Source of the DNA: Shimia sp051201625
GTDB lineage: Bacteria > Pseudomonadota > Alphaproteobacteria > Rhodobacterales > Rhodobacteraceae
DNA length: 64,000 nt
NCBI RefSeq assembly: GCF_051201625.1
Contig: NZ_CP179203.1
Location: 1,736,001-1,800,000, forward strand
Direction: 5' to 3'
In this document: positions 1-9,250 of the stretch, in pieces
Position numbering within the stretch: position 1 is the first letter of the stretch
How the letters are laid out: every line of letters begins with the position of its first letter
The notes under the pieces: model-generated
Database searches by the model: none
The model's input: the letters and a program-made list of their open reading frames with translations, nothing else
What the model was told of the DNA's origin: nothing
Translations under genes and position numbers: made by a program

Positions 1-171
1 CGCCTACGCAAGTGTCATCAAGCTATACGGGAAGAGTATGATCTGCGCGTCATTAAATGGCCCGAGGCATTGCGATCTTTTTCGCTTAAACTCTGGGATG
101 AAGATGAAGGCAGGTTGGTGCCGTTTCCCAAATACTCGGCGAAAAGCACGCACACCGCACCAGCGTTATAA
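1..171 (+). CDS. C-terminal end of an unidentified protein (partial)
   Basis: An open frame enters from the left edge and ends at TAA 169-171, giving about 56 residues of a C-terminus. The piece is rich in charged and aromatic residues (for example KWPEALRSF and LKLWDEDEGR) and ends in a Ser/Thr/Ala tail. I do not recognise the family. It runs towards serS, which lies on the opposite strand, so the two genes converge with about 90 bases between stops. Only the uninterrupted frame and protein-like composition support it. Confidence 0.5.
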   Translation, partial: RLRKCHQAIREEYDLRVIKWPEALRSFSLKLWDEDEGRLVPFPKYSAKSTHTAPAL

Positions 172-260
172 TGCTAACATCATCCGCAAAAGGGATTAGT
201 TTTTTTTGGCATTTGACCGAACTGTTTTGGGTCCCCAAAAATGTTGAACTCGTGCAAGGC

Positions 261-1553
261 CTAGGATAGCGTACCCTTTGCGTTTAGCGTAGTGTTACCA
301 CCCAAGTAAGGGGAAAGCACTTCTGGTAACGCGACTGAACCATCGGCTTGCTGGCCATTTTCCAAAACTGCGATCAGGCAACGGCCTACGGCAAGGCCAG
401 ACCCATTTAATGTGTGCACAAATTCAGGACGCCCCCCAGAGGCAGGTTTGAAGCGGGCGTTCATTCGACGGGCTTGAAAGGCACCAGTGGTGGAAACCGA
501 GCTGATTTCACGATAAGAATTTTGACCAGGCAGCCAAGCTTCGATATCAAACGTGCGTCGAGCACCGAACCCCATGTCTCCTGTGCACAAAACTACTGTG
601 CGATAGGGGATACCTAATTGCTCTAAAAGATTTTGTGCGCAATCAAGCATGCGTTTTTGCTCGGTATCGCTGTGCTCAGGGTGAGTCACTGACACCATCT
701 CAACCTTTTCAAATTGGTGTTGGCGCAACATGCCCGAAGTATCTTTGCCAGCGCTACCGGCTTCGGAACGAAAACAAAGCGTGTGCGCTGTCATGCGGAT
801 TGGCAGTTCACTCTCCTCAAGCACGTTGCCAGCCACAGAGTAAGTAAGTGGGACTTCTGAAGTGGGCACAAGCCACCAACCATTAGTTGTCTGATAGCTG
901 TCTTCCCCGAATTTTGGAAGTTTGTCGGTGCCATACATAGCCTCTCCCCGCACGAGAACAGGGGTGTTTACCTCAATAAGGCCATTTTGGTCGATATGAG
1001 TGTTAATCATGAATTGTGCCAACGCACGGTGAATGCGGGCCACAGCACCTGTAAGCATCACAAAACGCGATCCGGACGTTTTGGCAGCTGTTGCGAAATC
1101 CATCGAGGCAGTCACTCCGGCAATCTCAAAATGTTCTTTGGGTGCAAAACCCATTATTGGTGGCCTACCCCAACGCTTAACTTCGATATTGTCTGCCTCA
1201 TCCGTTCCATCTGGTACATCCGCAGCGGGCAGGTTAGCAATACGGGCTAGTTTATCTGTTAGCTCGGCATCTAATGCCTTGGCCTCGGCTTGCATTTCAG
1301 CCACTTCATTTTTTTTGTCACCGACCAGTGCGCGCAACCGTTCGAATTCGTCTAAGTTGCCCTGCGCCTTTGCCGCACCCACGTCTTTTGCGGCACGTTT
1401 TTGTTCCGCCTGTGCTGTCTCTGCAGCGGCTATCTTTGCTCTACGCGCCTCATCTAATTTCAGGACCGACGCTGACACTGGCAAATCTCCGCGGCGGATT
1501 AAAGCGGCGTCGAAAGCGGCCGGGTTTTCGCGGATCGCTTTAATATCATGCAT
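261..1553 (-). CDS. serS: Seryl-tRNA synthetase
   Basis: Class II aminoacyl-tRNA synthetase that charges tRNA-Ser (and tRNA-Sec where present) in the cytosol. The 430 residues match the family length. The first ~110 residues are Ala/Glu/Lys-rich, as expected for the antiparallel coiled-coil arm that grips the long variable loop of tRNA-Ser. The catalytic core has the motif 2 region (FRSEAGSAGKDTSGMLRQHQ, with FEKVEM after it) and the motif 3 end (NGSGLAVGR). It is transcribed away from yajC-secD-secF, leaving a divergent promoter region of about 220 bases. Confidence 0.97.
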   Translation of the reverse strand: MHDIKAIRENPAAFDAALIRRGDLPVSASVLKLDEARRAKIAAAETAQAEQKRAAKDVGAAKAQGNLDEFERLRALVGDKKNEVAEMQAEAKALDAELTDKLARIANLPAADVPDGTDEADNIEVKRWGRPPIMGFAPKEHFEIAGVTASMDFATAAKTSGSRFVMLTGAVARIHRALAQFMINTHIDQNGLIEVNTPVLVRGEAMYGTDKLPKFGEDSYQTTNGWWLVPTSEVPLTYSVAGNVLEESELPIRMTAHTLCFRSEAGSAGKDTSGMLRQHQFEKVEMVSVTHPEHSDTEQKRMLDCAQNLLEQLGIPYRTVVLCTGDMGFGARRTFDIEAWLPGQNSYREISSVSTTGAFQARRMNARFKPASGGRPEFVHTLNGSGLAVGRCLIAVLENGQQADGSVALPEVLSPYLGGNTTLNAKGTLS

Positions 1554-1772
1554 CGTTTTGGCCCCTTATGCGTCATGAATCACTTACGAGGTCGCTTATG
1601 CCGTATTTTCAGTTGCTTCGTAAGCGGTGCACTGCGTCAATACTCCGTAACTGTGGCAAAGCGGGCAAATGAGGTGGATTGGCACGCGTTTCCCGCCTTG
1701 CAACATCTGCTAATGCCCCATAGGTTCCCTGCACTTTCGCGGGGGTAACCCGCCAACAAAAGGACATCCGAA

Positions 1773-2057
1773 ATGGAAGCATTTGGTCAATTTTTGCCCC
1801 TCATTCTGATCTTTGGGATCATGTATTTCCTGTTGATACGCCCGCAGCAGAAAAAAGTTAAACAGCACCAGACAATGGTAGATGCGGTGAAGCGTGGTGA
1901 TCGGATTGTAACTCAAGGTGGCATGATTGGTAAGATTGCCAAGGTCAAAGAGGACAATGAGGTCGAAGTGGAGATTGCTGATGGCGTCAAAGTACGCATC
2001 GTGAAGTCGACAATCTCTCAAGTACTTGCCAAAACCGAACCGGCTGCTAACAGCTAA
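1773..2057 (+). CDS. yajC: Sec translocon accessory subunit YajC
   Basis: Small inner-membrane protein that associates with SecDF and the SecYEG translocon. It has 94 residues with one hydrophobic segment at about residues 8-22 (PLILIFGIMYFLLIRPQQKK), the family hallmark, followed by a short basic/acidic cytoplasmic domain with the conserved GDRIVTQGGMIGKI stretch. An AGGA-type ribosome site precedes the ATG. First gene of the yajC-secD-secF operon, 21 bases before secD. Confidence 0.95.
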   Translation: MEAFGQFLPLILIFGIMYFLLIRPQQKKVKQHQTMVDAVKRGDRIVTQGGMIGKIAKVKEDNEVEVEIADGVKVRIVKSTISQVLAKTEPAANS

Positions 2058-2078
2058 TTCTACGTCAGGGTCGCAATC

Positions 2079-3761
2079 ATGCTGCAAATAGATCTATGGA
2101 AACGGATCGTTATCTGGACCGTTTGTGCTTTGGGCTTACTTCTGGCGCTGCCGAATGTTGCCTATCAACGCGTTGAGGCGCGTAATGATGCGGTTGCGGC
2201 CATCGAAATGGGGTACTCTGGCAATGGTTTGGAGGAATTGGCGTCCCAGTGGCCATCATACCTTCCGTCGTCACTCGTCAATTTAGGCTTAGATTTACGC
2301 GGAGGCGCACATTTGTTAGCCGAAGTTAAGGTTGCTGACGTTTACGAAACCCGCATTAAATCTATGTGGCCGGAGATCCGTGACATGTTGCGTGAAGAGC
2401 GCAGCACAATAGGGACGATCCGCTTGCAGCAGTCCGAGAAAGATGAATTGCGGGTTAAAATTTCTAAGCCGGAACAAATTGACCGCGCAGCTTCTTTAAT
2501 CCGAGGATTAGCGCGCCCGGTCGTTTCATTGACGGGAGCAGGGCAGAATGACATCGTGGTCTCGGTAGATGGTGACTCCGTCGTGGTGCGGCTTTCGCAG
2601 GCAGAAAAGCTTGCAACAGATGAGCGAACTGTGCAGCAGGCGCTGGAAATTATCAGGCGGCGTATTGACGAAGTGGGAACGCGTGAACCTACCATTCAGC
2701 GACAAGGAGCGGATCGTATCCTGATTCAAGTGCCCGGAATAGGTTCCGCTGCTGAACTCAAGGATTTAATCGGAACGACAGCGCAATTAACATTCCATCC
2801 CGTGGTTGGACGCGGCTCTAAAATCGAAACTAATTTGCGGCCCGGAAACTTGTTAGTACCCGCAATCGAAAATGCACAAACGCCGGGTGACGATGGAAAC
2901 GTTTTTTATACTCTTGAAGCCGCTCCGGTTGTGACGGGCGAGGAACTTGTCGACGCACAACCAAGCTTTGACCAAAATGGTGGCCCTGCAGTCTCTTTTC
3001 GGTTCAATCCGACAGGTGCGCGGAAATTTGGCGATTATACCGCCGAAAATATTGGTTCACCGTTCGCGATTGTGCTGGACAACGAAGTGATAAGCGCGCC
3101 CGTGATTCAGGCGCATATTTCTGGCGGCTCTGGGATTATCACGGGGCGTTTTTCGGTCGAAGAAAGCACAAACCTAGCTGTTTTATTGCGAGCGGGGGCG
3201 TTGCCAGCAGGGCTGGAGTTTCTTGAGGAACGTACAATTGGGCCGGAGCTTGGCCAAGACAGTATCGAAGCAGGGCGGATCGCATGCATTGTTGCCTTTG
3301 TGGCAGTTCTAGTTTTTATGTTCCTGAGCTATGGCATCTTTGGCATTTTCGCCAACGTCGCTCTGATCCTTAATGTCGGTCTAATTTTTGGACTTTTGTC
3401 GCTAATTGGTGCAACACTTACACTACCTGGAATTGCCGGAATCGTTTTAACAATCGGTATGGCGGTTGACGCCAACGTGCTGGTCTTTGAGCGTATACGC
3501 GAGGAACTGAAAACGGCCAAAGGGCCGGCCCGAGCAATTGATCTGGGTTATGAAAAAGCACTAAGCGCTATTCTGGACGCCAATATTACAACGTTTATCA
3601 CGGCGGTCATCCTATTTGCTGTCGGCTCCGGTCCGGTGCGTGGGTTTTCAATTACACTCGGGTTGGGAATTATGACTTCCGTATTCACTGCAATATACGT
3701 GACAAGGTTGATGATCATCATCTGGTTTGAATACCGCCGTCCGAAGATAATCGAGGTATAA
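2079..3761 (+). CDS. secD: Protein translocase subunit SecD
   Basis: RND-like membrane protein that uses the proton-motive force to help late steps of protein export. The 560 residues show an N-terminal membrane segment (about 10-28), the LDLRGG signature at 71-76, a long periplasmic region, and a C-terminal five-helix bundle from about residue 395 including the GMAVDANVLVFERIREE motif. Length and motif order are normal and the frame is intact. Its stop is three bases from the secF start, so the two are translated together. Confidence 0.96.
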   Translation: MLQIDLWKRIVIWTVCALGLLLALPNVAYQRVEARNDAVAAIEMGYSGNGLEELASQWPSYLPSSLVNLGLDLRGGAHLLAEVKVADVYETRIKSMWPEIRDMLREERSTIGTIRLQQSEKDELRVKISKPEQIDRAASLIRGLARPVVSLTGAGQNDIVVSVDGDSVVVRLSQAEKLATDERTVQQALEIIRRRIDEVGTREPTIQRQGADRILIQVPGIGSAAELKDLIGTTAQLTFHPVVGRGSKIETNLRPGNLLVPAIENAQTPGDDGNVFYTLEAAPVVTGEELVDAQPSFDQNGGPAVSFRFNPTGARKFGDYTAENIGSPFAIVLDNEVISAPVIQAHISGGSGIITGRFSVEESTNLAVLLRAGALPAGLEFLEERTIGPELGQDSIEAGRIACIVAFVAVLVFMFLSYGIFGIFANVALILNVGLIFGLLSLIGATLTLPGIAGIVLTIGMAVDANVLVFERIREELKTAKGPARAIDLGYEKALSAILDANITTFITAVILFAVGSGPVRGFSITLGLGIMTSVFTAIYVTRLMIIIWFEYRRPKIIEV

Positions 3762-3764
3762 GCA

Positions 3765-4734
3765 ATGCGTCTGAGGCTCGTTCCAAAAGAAACAAGTTGG
3801 GATTTTTTCAGCCGTCCCGTGCTGTGGTTAGGTATTTCTGGCGGCCTGATGGTGCTGGCGATGATTAGTTTTTTCCTTCAGGGGCTGAACTTTGGCATAG
3901 ATTTTCGGGGTGGGACAACAATTCGCACTGAAAGTGCGCAAGAGGTTGTCGTGGCCGACTATCGAGCTGCTATCCAACCGCTTGGGCTAGGCGATGTATC
4001 GATCACTGAGGTATTTGATCCAACTTTCGAGGATGATCAAAACGTTACAATGATCCGTATCCAGGCGCAGCAAGGGGCTGAGTCAGTTTCTGCTGATGTG
4101 ATCCGAAGTGTTGAGGCTGCCTTGAAGGCAGTGGCACCCGACGTGACCTTTGTATCCGTCGAGTCCGTCGGCCCGAAAGTTTCTGGAGAACTTGTTCAAA
4201 CTGCGGTGATCGCTGTGTTACTCGCCATGGCCGCGGTATTGGTATATATTTGGCTACGATTTGAATGGCAATTTGCTCTTGGGGCGGTGACGGCGCTTGT
4301 TCATGATGTCGTGCTAACCATTGGCGTTTTCTCTGAACTGCAGATAAAGTTTGACCTTGCGATTATAGCCGCACTTTTGACGATCGTGGGCTATTCGCTT
4401 AACGACACCGTTGTAGTTTTTGATCGTGTTCGTGAAAATCTTCGGAAGTTCAAAAAGCTTGAATTAAAATCGGTTCTTAACCTTTCCATCAACGAGACTT
4501 CTCAGCCGAACAGTGATGACTTCTGTAACGACGCTGCTGGCCTTAATATCTTTGTTTGTGTTGGGTGGAGATGTAATTCGTGGCTTTGTCTTTGCCATGA
4601 TTTGGGGTGTAATTGTTGGGACATACTCGTCGATTTTTGTCGCATCTGCCGTTTTACTTAAACTCGGCGTAAAACGTGACTGGTCCAAACCATCAAATAC
4701 TTCTGGCAACCAATTTGCGAATATTGATGCCTGA
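3765..4734 (+). CDS. secF: Protein translocase subunit SecF, frameshifted as read
   Basis: Partner of SecD in the SecDF export motor. Residues 1-245 are normal SecF: N-terminal membrane segment, GIDFRGGT motif (about 44-51), periplasmic domain, and transmembrane segments ending in the NDTVVVFDRVREN motif. After INET the frame breaks: one extra T around 4499-4500 diverts translation to a non-homologous tail ending at 4661. Removing that T continues straight into the expected SecF end (SRTVMTSVTTLLALISLF onwards) to TGA 4732-4734, restoring 322 residues. The last transmembrane helices are lost in the shifted product. Sequencing error and genuine mutation cannot be separated here. Confidence 0.9.
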
Positions 4735-5479
4735 TATCTGGAACGGTGTCCTCGCGATAGAGGGCCTATTCTGGATTGTCGGCATCACTTTCGTCGCCGG
4801 CATGGTGCGCGGATTTTCCGGCTTTGGTACGGCAATGATTTATTTGCCAGTTGCTGGACAATTCCTGCCTCCTGTGTGGGCAGTTGCGACACTAGCAGTG
4901 ATGGATTTGCTTGGACCTCTTCCCAACGTTCCTAAAGCCATCAAAGATGCAAAAAAGGCCGATCTAAAGAGGCTTTTTGGGGGAGCCCTTCTGCTGATGC
5001 CGCTTGGCATTGTGGTTCTGCGTGTAGCTGATCCGGATGTATTTCGCTGTTTGGTTTCTCTGGTGGCATTAGTTCTGTTGTCCACACTGATTTTTGGACT
5101 TCGCTACAGCGGAAAAGTGTACCCGAAAATGGTCTATGGCATAGGCGGTGTATCTGGATTCTTGGGTGGCGCGGCAGGGATGCCAGGGCCACCTGTGATA
5201 TTTTTTTATATAGCAACACCGCATAGGCCGGCGGTAATTCGGGCCAATACAACGCTGTTTCTTCTAGGCTTCGATGTGATCCTGATCACCTTACTCGCGC
5301 TCCAGAGTATGATTGGTATTATGCCGCTTGCTTTGGGGGTTTTTCTGACGGCGCCAAACCTTGTTGGCAACGTTGTTGGCGCTGCGGTATTTCGTCCTGG
5401 GCATGAAAAGAGCTATCGTGCCGTTGCTTATGCGATTATTGGAGCTTCTGCCATTTCTGGCATTCCCTTCCCGTTTTAA
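4727..5479 (+). CDS. TauE/SafE-family membrane permease
   Basis: Predicted inner-membrane transporter of the TauE/SafE (DUF81) family, whose members export sulfite, sulfoacetate or other organosulfur anions; the substrate here cannot be told. About 250 residues with seven or eight hydrophobic segments, the N-terminal GMVRGFSGFGTAM repeat motif and the second-half motif GGVSGFLGGAAGMPGPPVI, typical of the duplicated fold. An in-frame ATG exists at 4676, but ATG 4727 overlaps the secF stop by 8 bases and gives the normal N-terminus, so I chose it. It is probably cotranslated with secF. Confidence 0.85.
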   Translation: MPDIWNGVLAIEGLFWIVGITFVAGMVRGFSGFGTAMIYLPVAGQFLPPVWAVATLAVMDLLGPLPNVPKAIKDAKKADLKRLFGGALLLMPLGIVVLRVADPDVFRCLVSLVALVLLSTLIFGLRYSGKVYPKMVYGIGGVSGFLGGAAGMPGPPVIFFYIATPHRPAVIRANTTLFLLGFDVILITLLALQSMIGIMPLALGVFLTAPNLVGNVVGAAVFRPGHEKSYRAVAYAIIGASAISGIPFPF

Positions 5480-5489
5480 AGAGGTGTCG

Positions 5490-5843
5490 ATGCAATTTAA
5501 TGAAATTAAGTTTGTCGAGGCTGTTCCGATTGAGAGTTATGGTCCGAATTTCTTCCGAATTGCGGGCAAAATCATTGGTGGTTCCGTGCTCATTCATGGA
5601 AAGGGTGCTCGCACTTGGCGTGGCGTGGAGGATCCACAGGCAGTGTTAGACCTTCGTGATCAAATTGACTTTGTTATATTTGGAACAGGAAAAGTAATGA
5701 CGGCAGTGCCGTCAGTATTCCGGTCTACATTAGAGATGGCGGGGATTGGGGTTGAGCCAATGATTACTCCCTCTGCTTGCCGAACCTATAATGTACTCGT
5801 TTCGGAAGGCCGGCGCGTGGCTGCTGCCCTTTTACCTTTATAA
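5490..5843 (+). CDS. Mth938-like domain protein (DUF498)
   Basis: A 117-residue protein of the Mth938/NDUFAF3-like family. It has the characteristic GPNFFRIAGKIIGGSVLIHG core, the DFVIFGTGKVM segment, and the end with SACRTYNVLVSEGRRVAAALLPL. Eukaryotic relatives help assemble respiratory complex I; the bacterial role is unclear. Position between the secDF operon and ccmA is the usual one in Roseobacter-group genomes. ATG 5490 was chosen; GTG 5484 is a possible alternative two codons upstream. Confidence 0.85.
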   Translation: MQFNEIKFVEAVPIESYGPNFFRIAGKIIGGSVLIHGKGARTWRGVEDPQAVLDLRDQIDFVIFGTGKVMTAVPSVFRSTLEMAGIGVEPMITPSACRTYNVLVSEGRRVAAALLPL

Positions 5844-6114
5844 ATTGGACAACTGTCTGTATTTCTGTGCAGAAAGTTCATTTTATGGTGTGTAAAGTAA
5901 GATCAACACCGAGCGCCTAAGGAACTTCTGTTTGATGGGGGTGTTACAAATGCAGGCATCCAAATCAAATGAGGGAATGGAACGTAGCAAACTTGAAAGA
6001 TTTACTGAAAGTGCTTGATTTTCATCTAGGTACAGAGCGTACCTCTCGCGATAAGAGTTTTTCGATGGCAATTGGTACTTTTGCCGACACCTTCATTGCG
6101 GTAAGGGCGGGTTC

Positions 6115-6738
6115 ATGACTTTGACCGTTTTTGATCTAACAGTCGCTCGTGGCGGCATTCCGGTGCTAGAAGGTCTAAATTTCGCGCTTGAACGGGGCCG
6201 CGCTCTGATTTTACGTGGACCCAACGGAAGTGGCAAGACGACGCTTCTGCGTACGATTGCCGGGTTGCAGTCTCCACAAATAGGGCGTGTCGAATGCATG
6301 GGCGATAGTTTTGCCTACGCAGGACACAGCGATGGTTTGAAAACGATGTTGAGCGTGACCGAAAATCTGACTTTTTGGGCAGATGTCTTCGGCAAAAAAG
6401 ACATATCAAAGGCAGTGGCTGCTTTTGATATGTCAAATTTAGTGGACCGGATGGCGGGCAGTTTATCTGCAGGTCAAAAGCGCCGGCTTGGGTTGGCGCG
6501 CTTGCTCGTCACAGGTCGACCCATCTGGGTTCTGGATGAGCCAACAGTTTCGTTGGACGCGACTTCTGTAAAAATGTTTGCTGACGCGGTTAGAACACAT
6601 CTGAAAGGTGGCGGGAGCGCCCTCATGGCTACCCATATTGATTTGGGACTAACTGAAGCCGAGGTACTGGATGTTGGCCCCTTTAAAGCGACGGTTAACA
6701 GTACTATTGCTGGCGAATTTGGCGAGGCTTTTTTGTGA
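6115..6738 (+). CDS. ccmA: Heme exporter ATP-binding protein CcmA
   Basis: ATPase of the CcmABCD system, which releases heme from the chaperone CcmE during cytochrome c maturation. It has 207 residues, the Walker A motif GPNGSGKTT at 35-43, the ABC signature LSAGQKRRLGLARLL and Walker B VLDEPTVSLD. Length is normal. It is preceded by about 270 bases without a recognisable gene, and its TGA overlaps the GTG of ccmB. Confidence 0.96.
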   Translation: MTLTVFDLTVARGGIPVLEGLNFALERGRALILRGPNGSGKTTLLRTIAGLQSPQIGRVECMGDSFAYAGHSDGLKTMLSVTENLTFWADVFGKKDISKAVAAFDMSNLVDRMAGSLSAGQKRRLGLARLLVTGRPIWVLDEPTVSLDATSVKMFADAVRTHLKGGGSALMATHIDLGLTEAEVLDVGPFKATVNSTIAGEFGEAFL

Positions 6739-7391
6739 AATCTCTCTTAGTCCGTGACTTAAAGTTGGCATTTCGTGCCGGCGGAGGCTTTGGTCTCGGA
6801 TTAGCTTTTTTCCTCATTGTCACAATTTTAGTGCCATTTGGTGTTGGTCCGGGGAGTGGGCTGCTGTCTGATATTGCACCGGGCATATTGTGGCTTGGCG
6901 CCTTGCTGGCCTGTTTACTCTCGCTAGATCGAATTCTAGCCTTGGATTGGGAAGACGGATCATTGGATTTGTTGGCGACATCACCGTTGCCGCTTGAGGG
7001 TGTGGTGTCAATAAAAGCGTTGGCGCACTGGCTGACTACCGGATTGCCGCTGACTCTAGCGGCACCGCTGTTTGGCCTACTTTTGAACTTATCTGAGGCA
7101 GGATATTTTTGGTTGGTTTTATCACTTCTTTTGGGAACTCCGGCATTGAGTGTTATTGGAACATTTGGAGCGGCACTGACGGTCGGAATAAAAAGAGGCG
7201 GTTTGCTTCTGTCTCTTTTGGTGTTGCCACTTTATGTGCCAACACTAATCTTCGGCGCTGAATTGGCGCGCCGCGGATCTGAGGGTTTGGCGACGGCAAC
7301 TCCTCTGTTTATGTTGGCTGGGATCAGCTTTGGCGTCATAGCTGTTTTGCCGTTCGCAAGTGCTTTGGTATTAAGGTTTAATCTGCGTTAG
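6735..7391 (+). CDS. ccmB: Heme exporter membrane protein CcmB
   Basis: Integral membrane subunit of the CcmABCD complex. It has 218 residues with about six hydrophobic segments, and the N-terminus LLVRDLKLAFRAGGGFGLG is typical of CcmB. The GTG start overlaps the ccmA stop in a GTGA arrangement, which supports translational coupling and decides the start. Confidence 0.95.
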   Translation: MKSLLVRDLKLAFRAGGGFGLGLAFFLIVTILVPFGVGPGSGLLSDIAPGILWLGALLACLLSLDRILALDWEDGSLDLLATSPLPLEGVVSIKALAHWLTTGLPLTLAAPLFGLLLNLSEAGYFWLVLSLLLGTPALSVIGTFGAALTVGIKRGGLLLSLLVLPLYVPTLIFGAELARRGSEGLATATPLFMLAGISFGVIAVLPFASALVLRFNLR

Positions 7392-7482
7392 GCATGAAAT
7401 GTTTTAGGAAAATTTATGACGCGCAAATCGCTCTCAGCGACTCGATACGTAGATACAGCCGCATGGCAGTTAGGAAGATTTA

Positions 7483-8214
7483 ATGGGATCAATCTGGGAA
7501 TATGCCAATCCTGTCAAGTTTAGCCGTACAGTGAGCGTTGTGCTGCCGTCGGTTTCGATATTGGCAACTTTAACTTTAATCGTAGGCCTTGTTTGGGGGT
7601 TTTTCTTTACCCCTGACGACTACCGGCAAGGATCGACAGTCAAAATAATTTATTTGCACGTACCGTCTGCTTTGATGGCGATCAACGCATGGTTCATGAT
7701 GCTTGTGACATCTCTAATTTGGCTGATCAGAAGGCATCATGTAAGCGCCCTCGCGGCTAAAAGCGCTGCACCGGTTGGAATTGTAATGACCTTGATCGCG
7801 TTGGTTACTGGCGCGATCTGGGGTCAACCAATGTGGGGCACATGGTGGGCGTGGGATCCACGCCTGACTTCATTCCTGATTTTATTTCTTTTTTACTCGG
7901 GTTACATAGCTTTGTGGGAGGCGATTGAGAATCCAGACACTGCTGCAGATCTGACTTCAGTTTTGTGCATTGTTGGATCGGTTTTTGCGATCCTAAGCCG
8001 CTATGCTGTTAACTTTTGGAACCAAGGTTTGCATCAAGGTGCGTCGCTTAGCATGGATAAAGAGGAAAATATTGCAGACGTGTTTTCCACACCGCTTTAC
8101 ATTTGCTTGGTTGGTTTTGTCTTGCTGTTTGTTGCATTGGTGTTTCTGCGCACTCGAACGGAAATTCATAAGCGCCGTACTAGTGCGTTGATTGCGAGGG
8201 AGAGGTTGAGGTAA
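7483..8214 (+). CDS. ccmC: Heme-handling membrane protein CcmC
   Basis: Attaches heme to CcmE in the periplasm during cytochrome c biogenesis. It has 243 residues, six predicted membrane segments and the tryptophan-rich heme-interaction motif WGTWWAWDPRLTS near residues 117-129, flanked by the conserved histidines of the family. An AGGAAG ribosome site precedes the ATG. A 90-base spacer after ccmB contains no gene I can support. The stop overlaps the ccmD start by one base (TAATG). Confidence 0.96.
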   Translation: MGSIWEYANPVKFSRTVSVVLPSVSILATLTLIVGLVWGFFFTPDDYRQGSTVKIIYLHVPSALMAINAWFMMLVTSLIWLIRRHHVSALAAKSAAPVGIVMTLIALVTGAIWGQPMWGTWWAWDPRLTSFLILFLFYSGYIALWEAIENPDTAADLTSVLCIVGSVFAILSRYAVNFWNQGLHQGASLSMDKEENIADVFSTPLYICLVGFVLLFVALVFLRTRTEIHKRRTSALIARERLR

Positions 8215-8363
8215 TGCCAGAACTTGGAAAATATGCTGAAACTGTCCTCAGCGCTTACGCAGTATCAATTATCCTGCTTGCGGTTCTGGTCTGGTGGAGC
8301 CTTCGTGCAGCAATAAGGGCACGTGTGGAGCTTGAAAAAGTGGAAAGACACCGGAATGGCTAA
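8214..8363 (+). CDS. ccmD: Heme exporter small subunit CcmD
   Basis: Short open frame of 49 residues between ccmC and the thioredoxin gene, in the position and with the architecture of CcmD: a Glu/Tyr-containing start (MPELGKYAETVLSAYA), one hydrophobic helix of about 20 residues (residues 16-36) and a basic, charged tail. CcmD is required for release of holo-CcmE from CcmABC. It overlaps ccmC by one base and the next gene by 8 bases. Confidence 0.9.
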   Translation: MPELGKYAETVLSAYAVSIILLAVLVWWSLRAAIRARVELEKVERHRNG

Positions 8364-8889
8364 AGTTTCGCCGCTCATGATGGCGCCACCCTTGGCTTTC
8401 GCGGCGCTGGCCATACTTTTTTTTATTGGAATGAATCGGGACAATCCGAATGAATTACCAACGACACTTGCAGGGAAACAGGCGCCCGACGTCGAAATAA
8501 CTGCGTTGGGTGTAAAACCCTTGTGGAGTAATGAAACACTGCGAGATGGGAACGTCAAATTGGTGAATTTTTGGGCCAGTTGGTGCGCACCTTGTCGCGT
8601 AGAACATCCGAATCTTATGGCCTTGCAGGCTGAGGGTCTTCAAATTTATGGCGTAAATTACAAAGATCCAGCGCGTAACGCATTAAAGTTTTTACAAAAT
8701 CTCGGTGACCCCTACGAAGGTGTGGGAGCTGACCAAGAAGGGCGCATGGGATTGAATTGGGGCGTTTATGGTGTCCCAGAAACCTATCTACTTGACGGAG
8801 ATGGTAGTGTTATTCTGCGGCTCGCAGGACCATTGACAAACCGAGAATTGACCGAACGGTTGCGCCCGGCATTAGCGGAACTGAATTAA
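8356..8889 (+). CDS. ccmG: Thiol:disulfide interchange protein CcmG/DsbE
   Basis: Membrane-anchored periplasmic thioredoxin that keeps apocytochrome c cysteines reduced for heme ligation. From ATG 8356 it has 177 residues: an N-terminal signal anchor (about 10-25), a thioredoxin fold with the active-site WCAPC (Cys77, Cys80), and the GVYGVPETYLLD cis-proline region. Upstream in-frame starts exist at 8323, but 8356 overlaps the ccmD stop and gives the usual CcmG N-terminus. Last gene of the ccm operon seen here. Confidence 0.95.
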   Translation: MAKVSPLMMAPPLAFAALAILFFIGMNRDNPNELPTTLAGKQAPDVEITALGVKPLWSNETLRDGNVKLVNFWASWCAPCRVEHPNLMALQAEGLQIYGVNYKDPARNALKFLQNLGDPYEGVGADQEGRMGLNWGVYGVPETYLLDGDGSVILRLAGPLTNRELTERLRPALAELN

Positions 8890-9250
8890 AGGATTTAAAC
8901 AAAAACTTGGAATTATACTTGGCAGAAAGCGTAAAGTCGTAGGCCCGGACAGTAAGATTATTCATTCGTTCGTTGCTGAAGCGAACTATGGTCGACATCG
9001 GCTGAGCGGAATCTAATGTAGCATGTCATTTTGTATAATGGATATCTTTGCCCCGCGTCGGCCGCAAAAATTTGTTCATTGGTTTGGCTTCGGTGGATTG
9101 AAGCTTTGCACTCAGGCAACGTAAGGTAAGCATTATTACGATTGCGTGTGTTTTGGCATGAGAGACGCAGACTCGCAAAACCTTGATTGGCTTTATATCT
9201 CAGGACGTTTTAGGGCTTGAGGGTGAGCGAGATTAAAATTGGGTAAGAGA
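8890..9250. other. Intergenic stretch, nothing recognised
   Basis: About 360 bases between ccmG and the DUF1223 gene. I see no open frame with recognisable protein character, no RNA gene and no convincing terminator. The last 60 bases must include the promoter and leader of the next gene. Confidence 0.5.

Noticed and set aside
4490..4510. Programmed ribosomal frameshift in secF
   Set aside because: No slippery heptamer or downstream pseudoknot is evident, and SecF is not known to need one.
5883..6071. 62-codon minus-strand frame before ccmA
   Set aside because: No family or ribosome site; the 270-base spacer shows no other gene.
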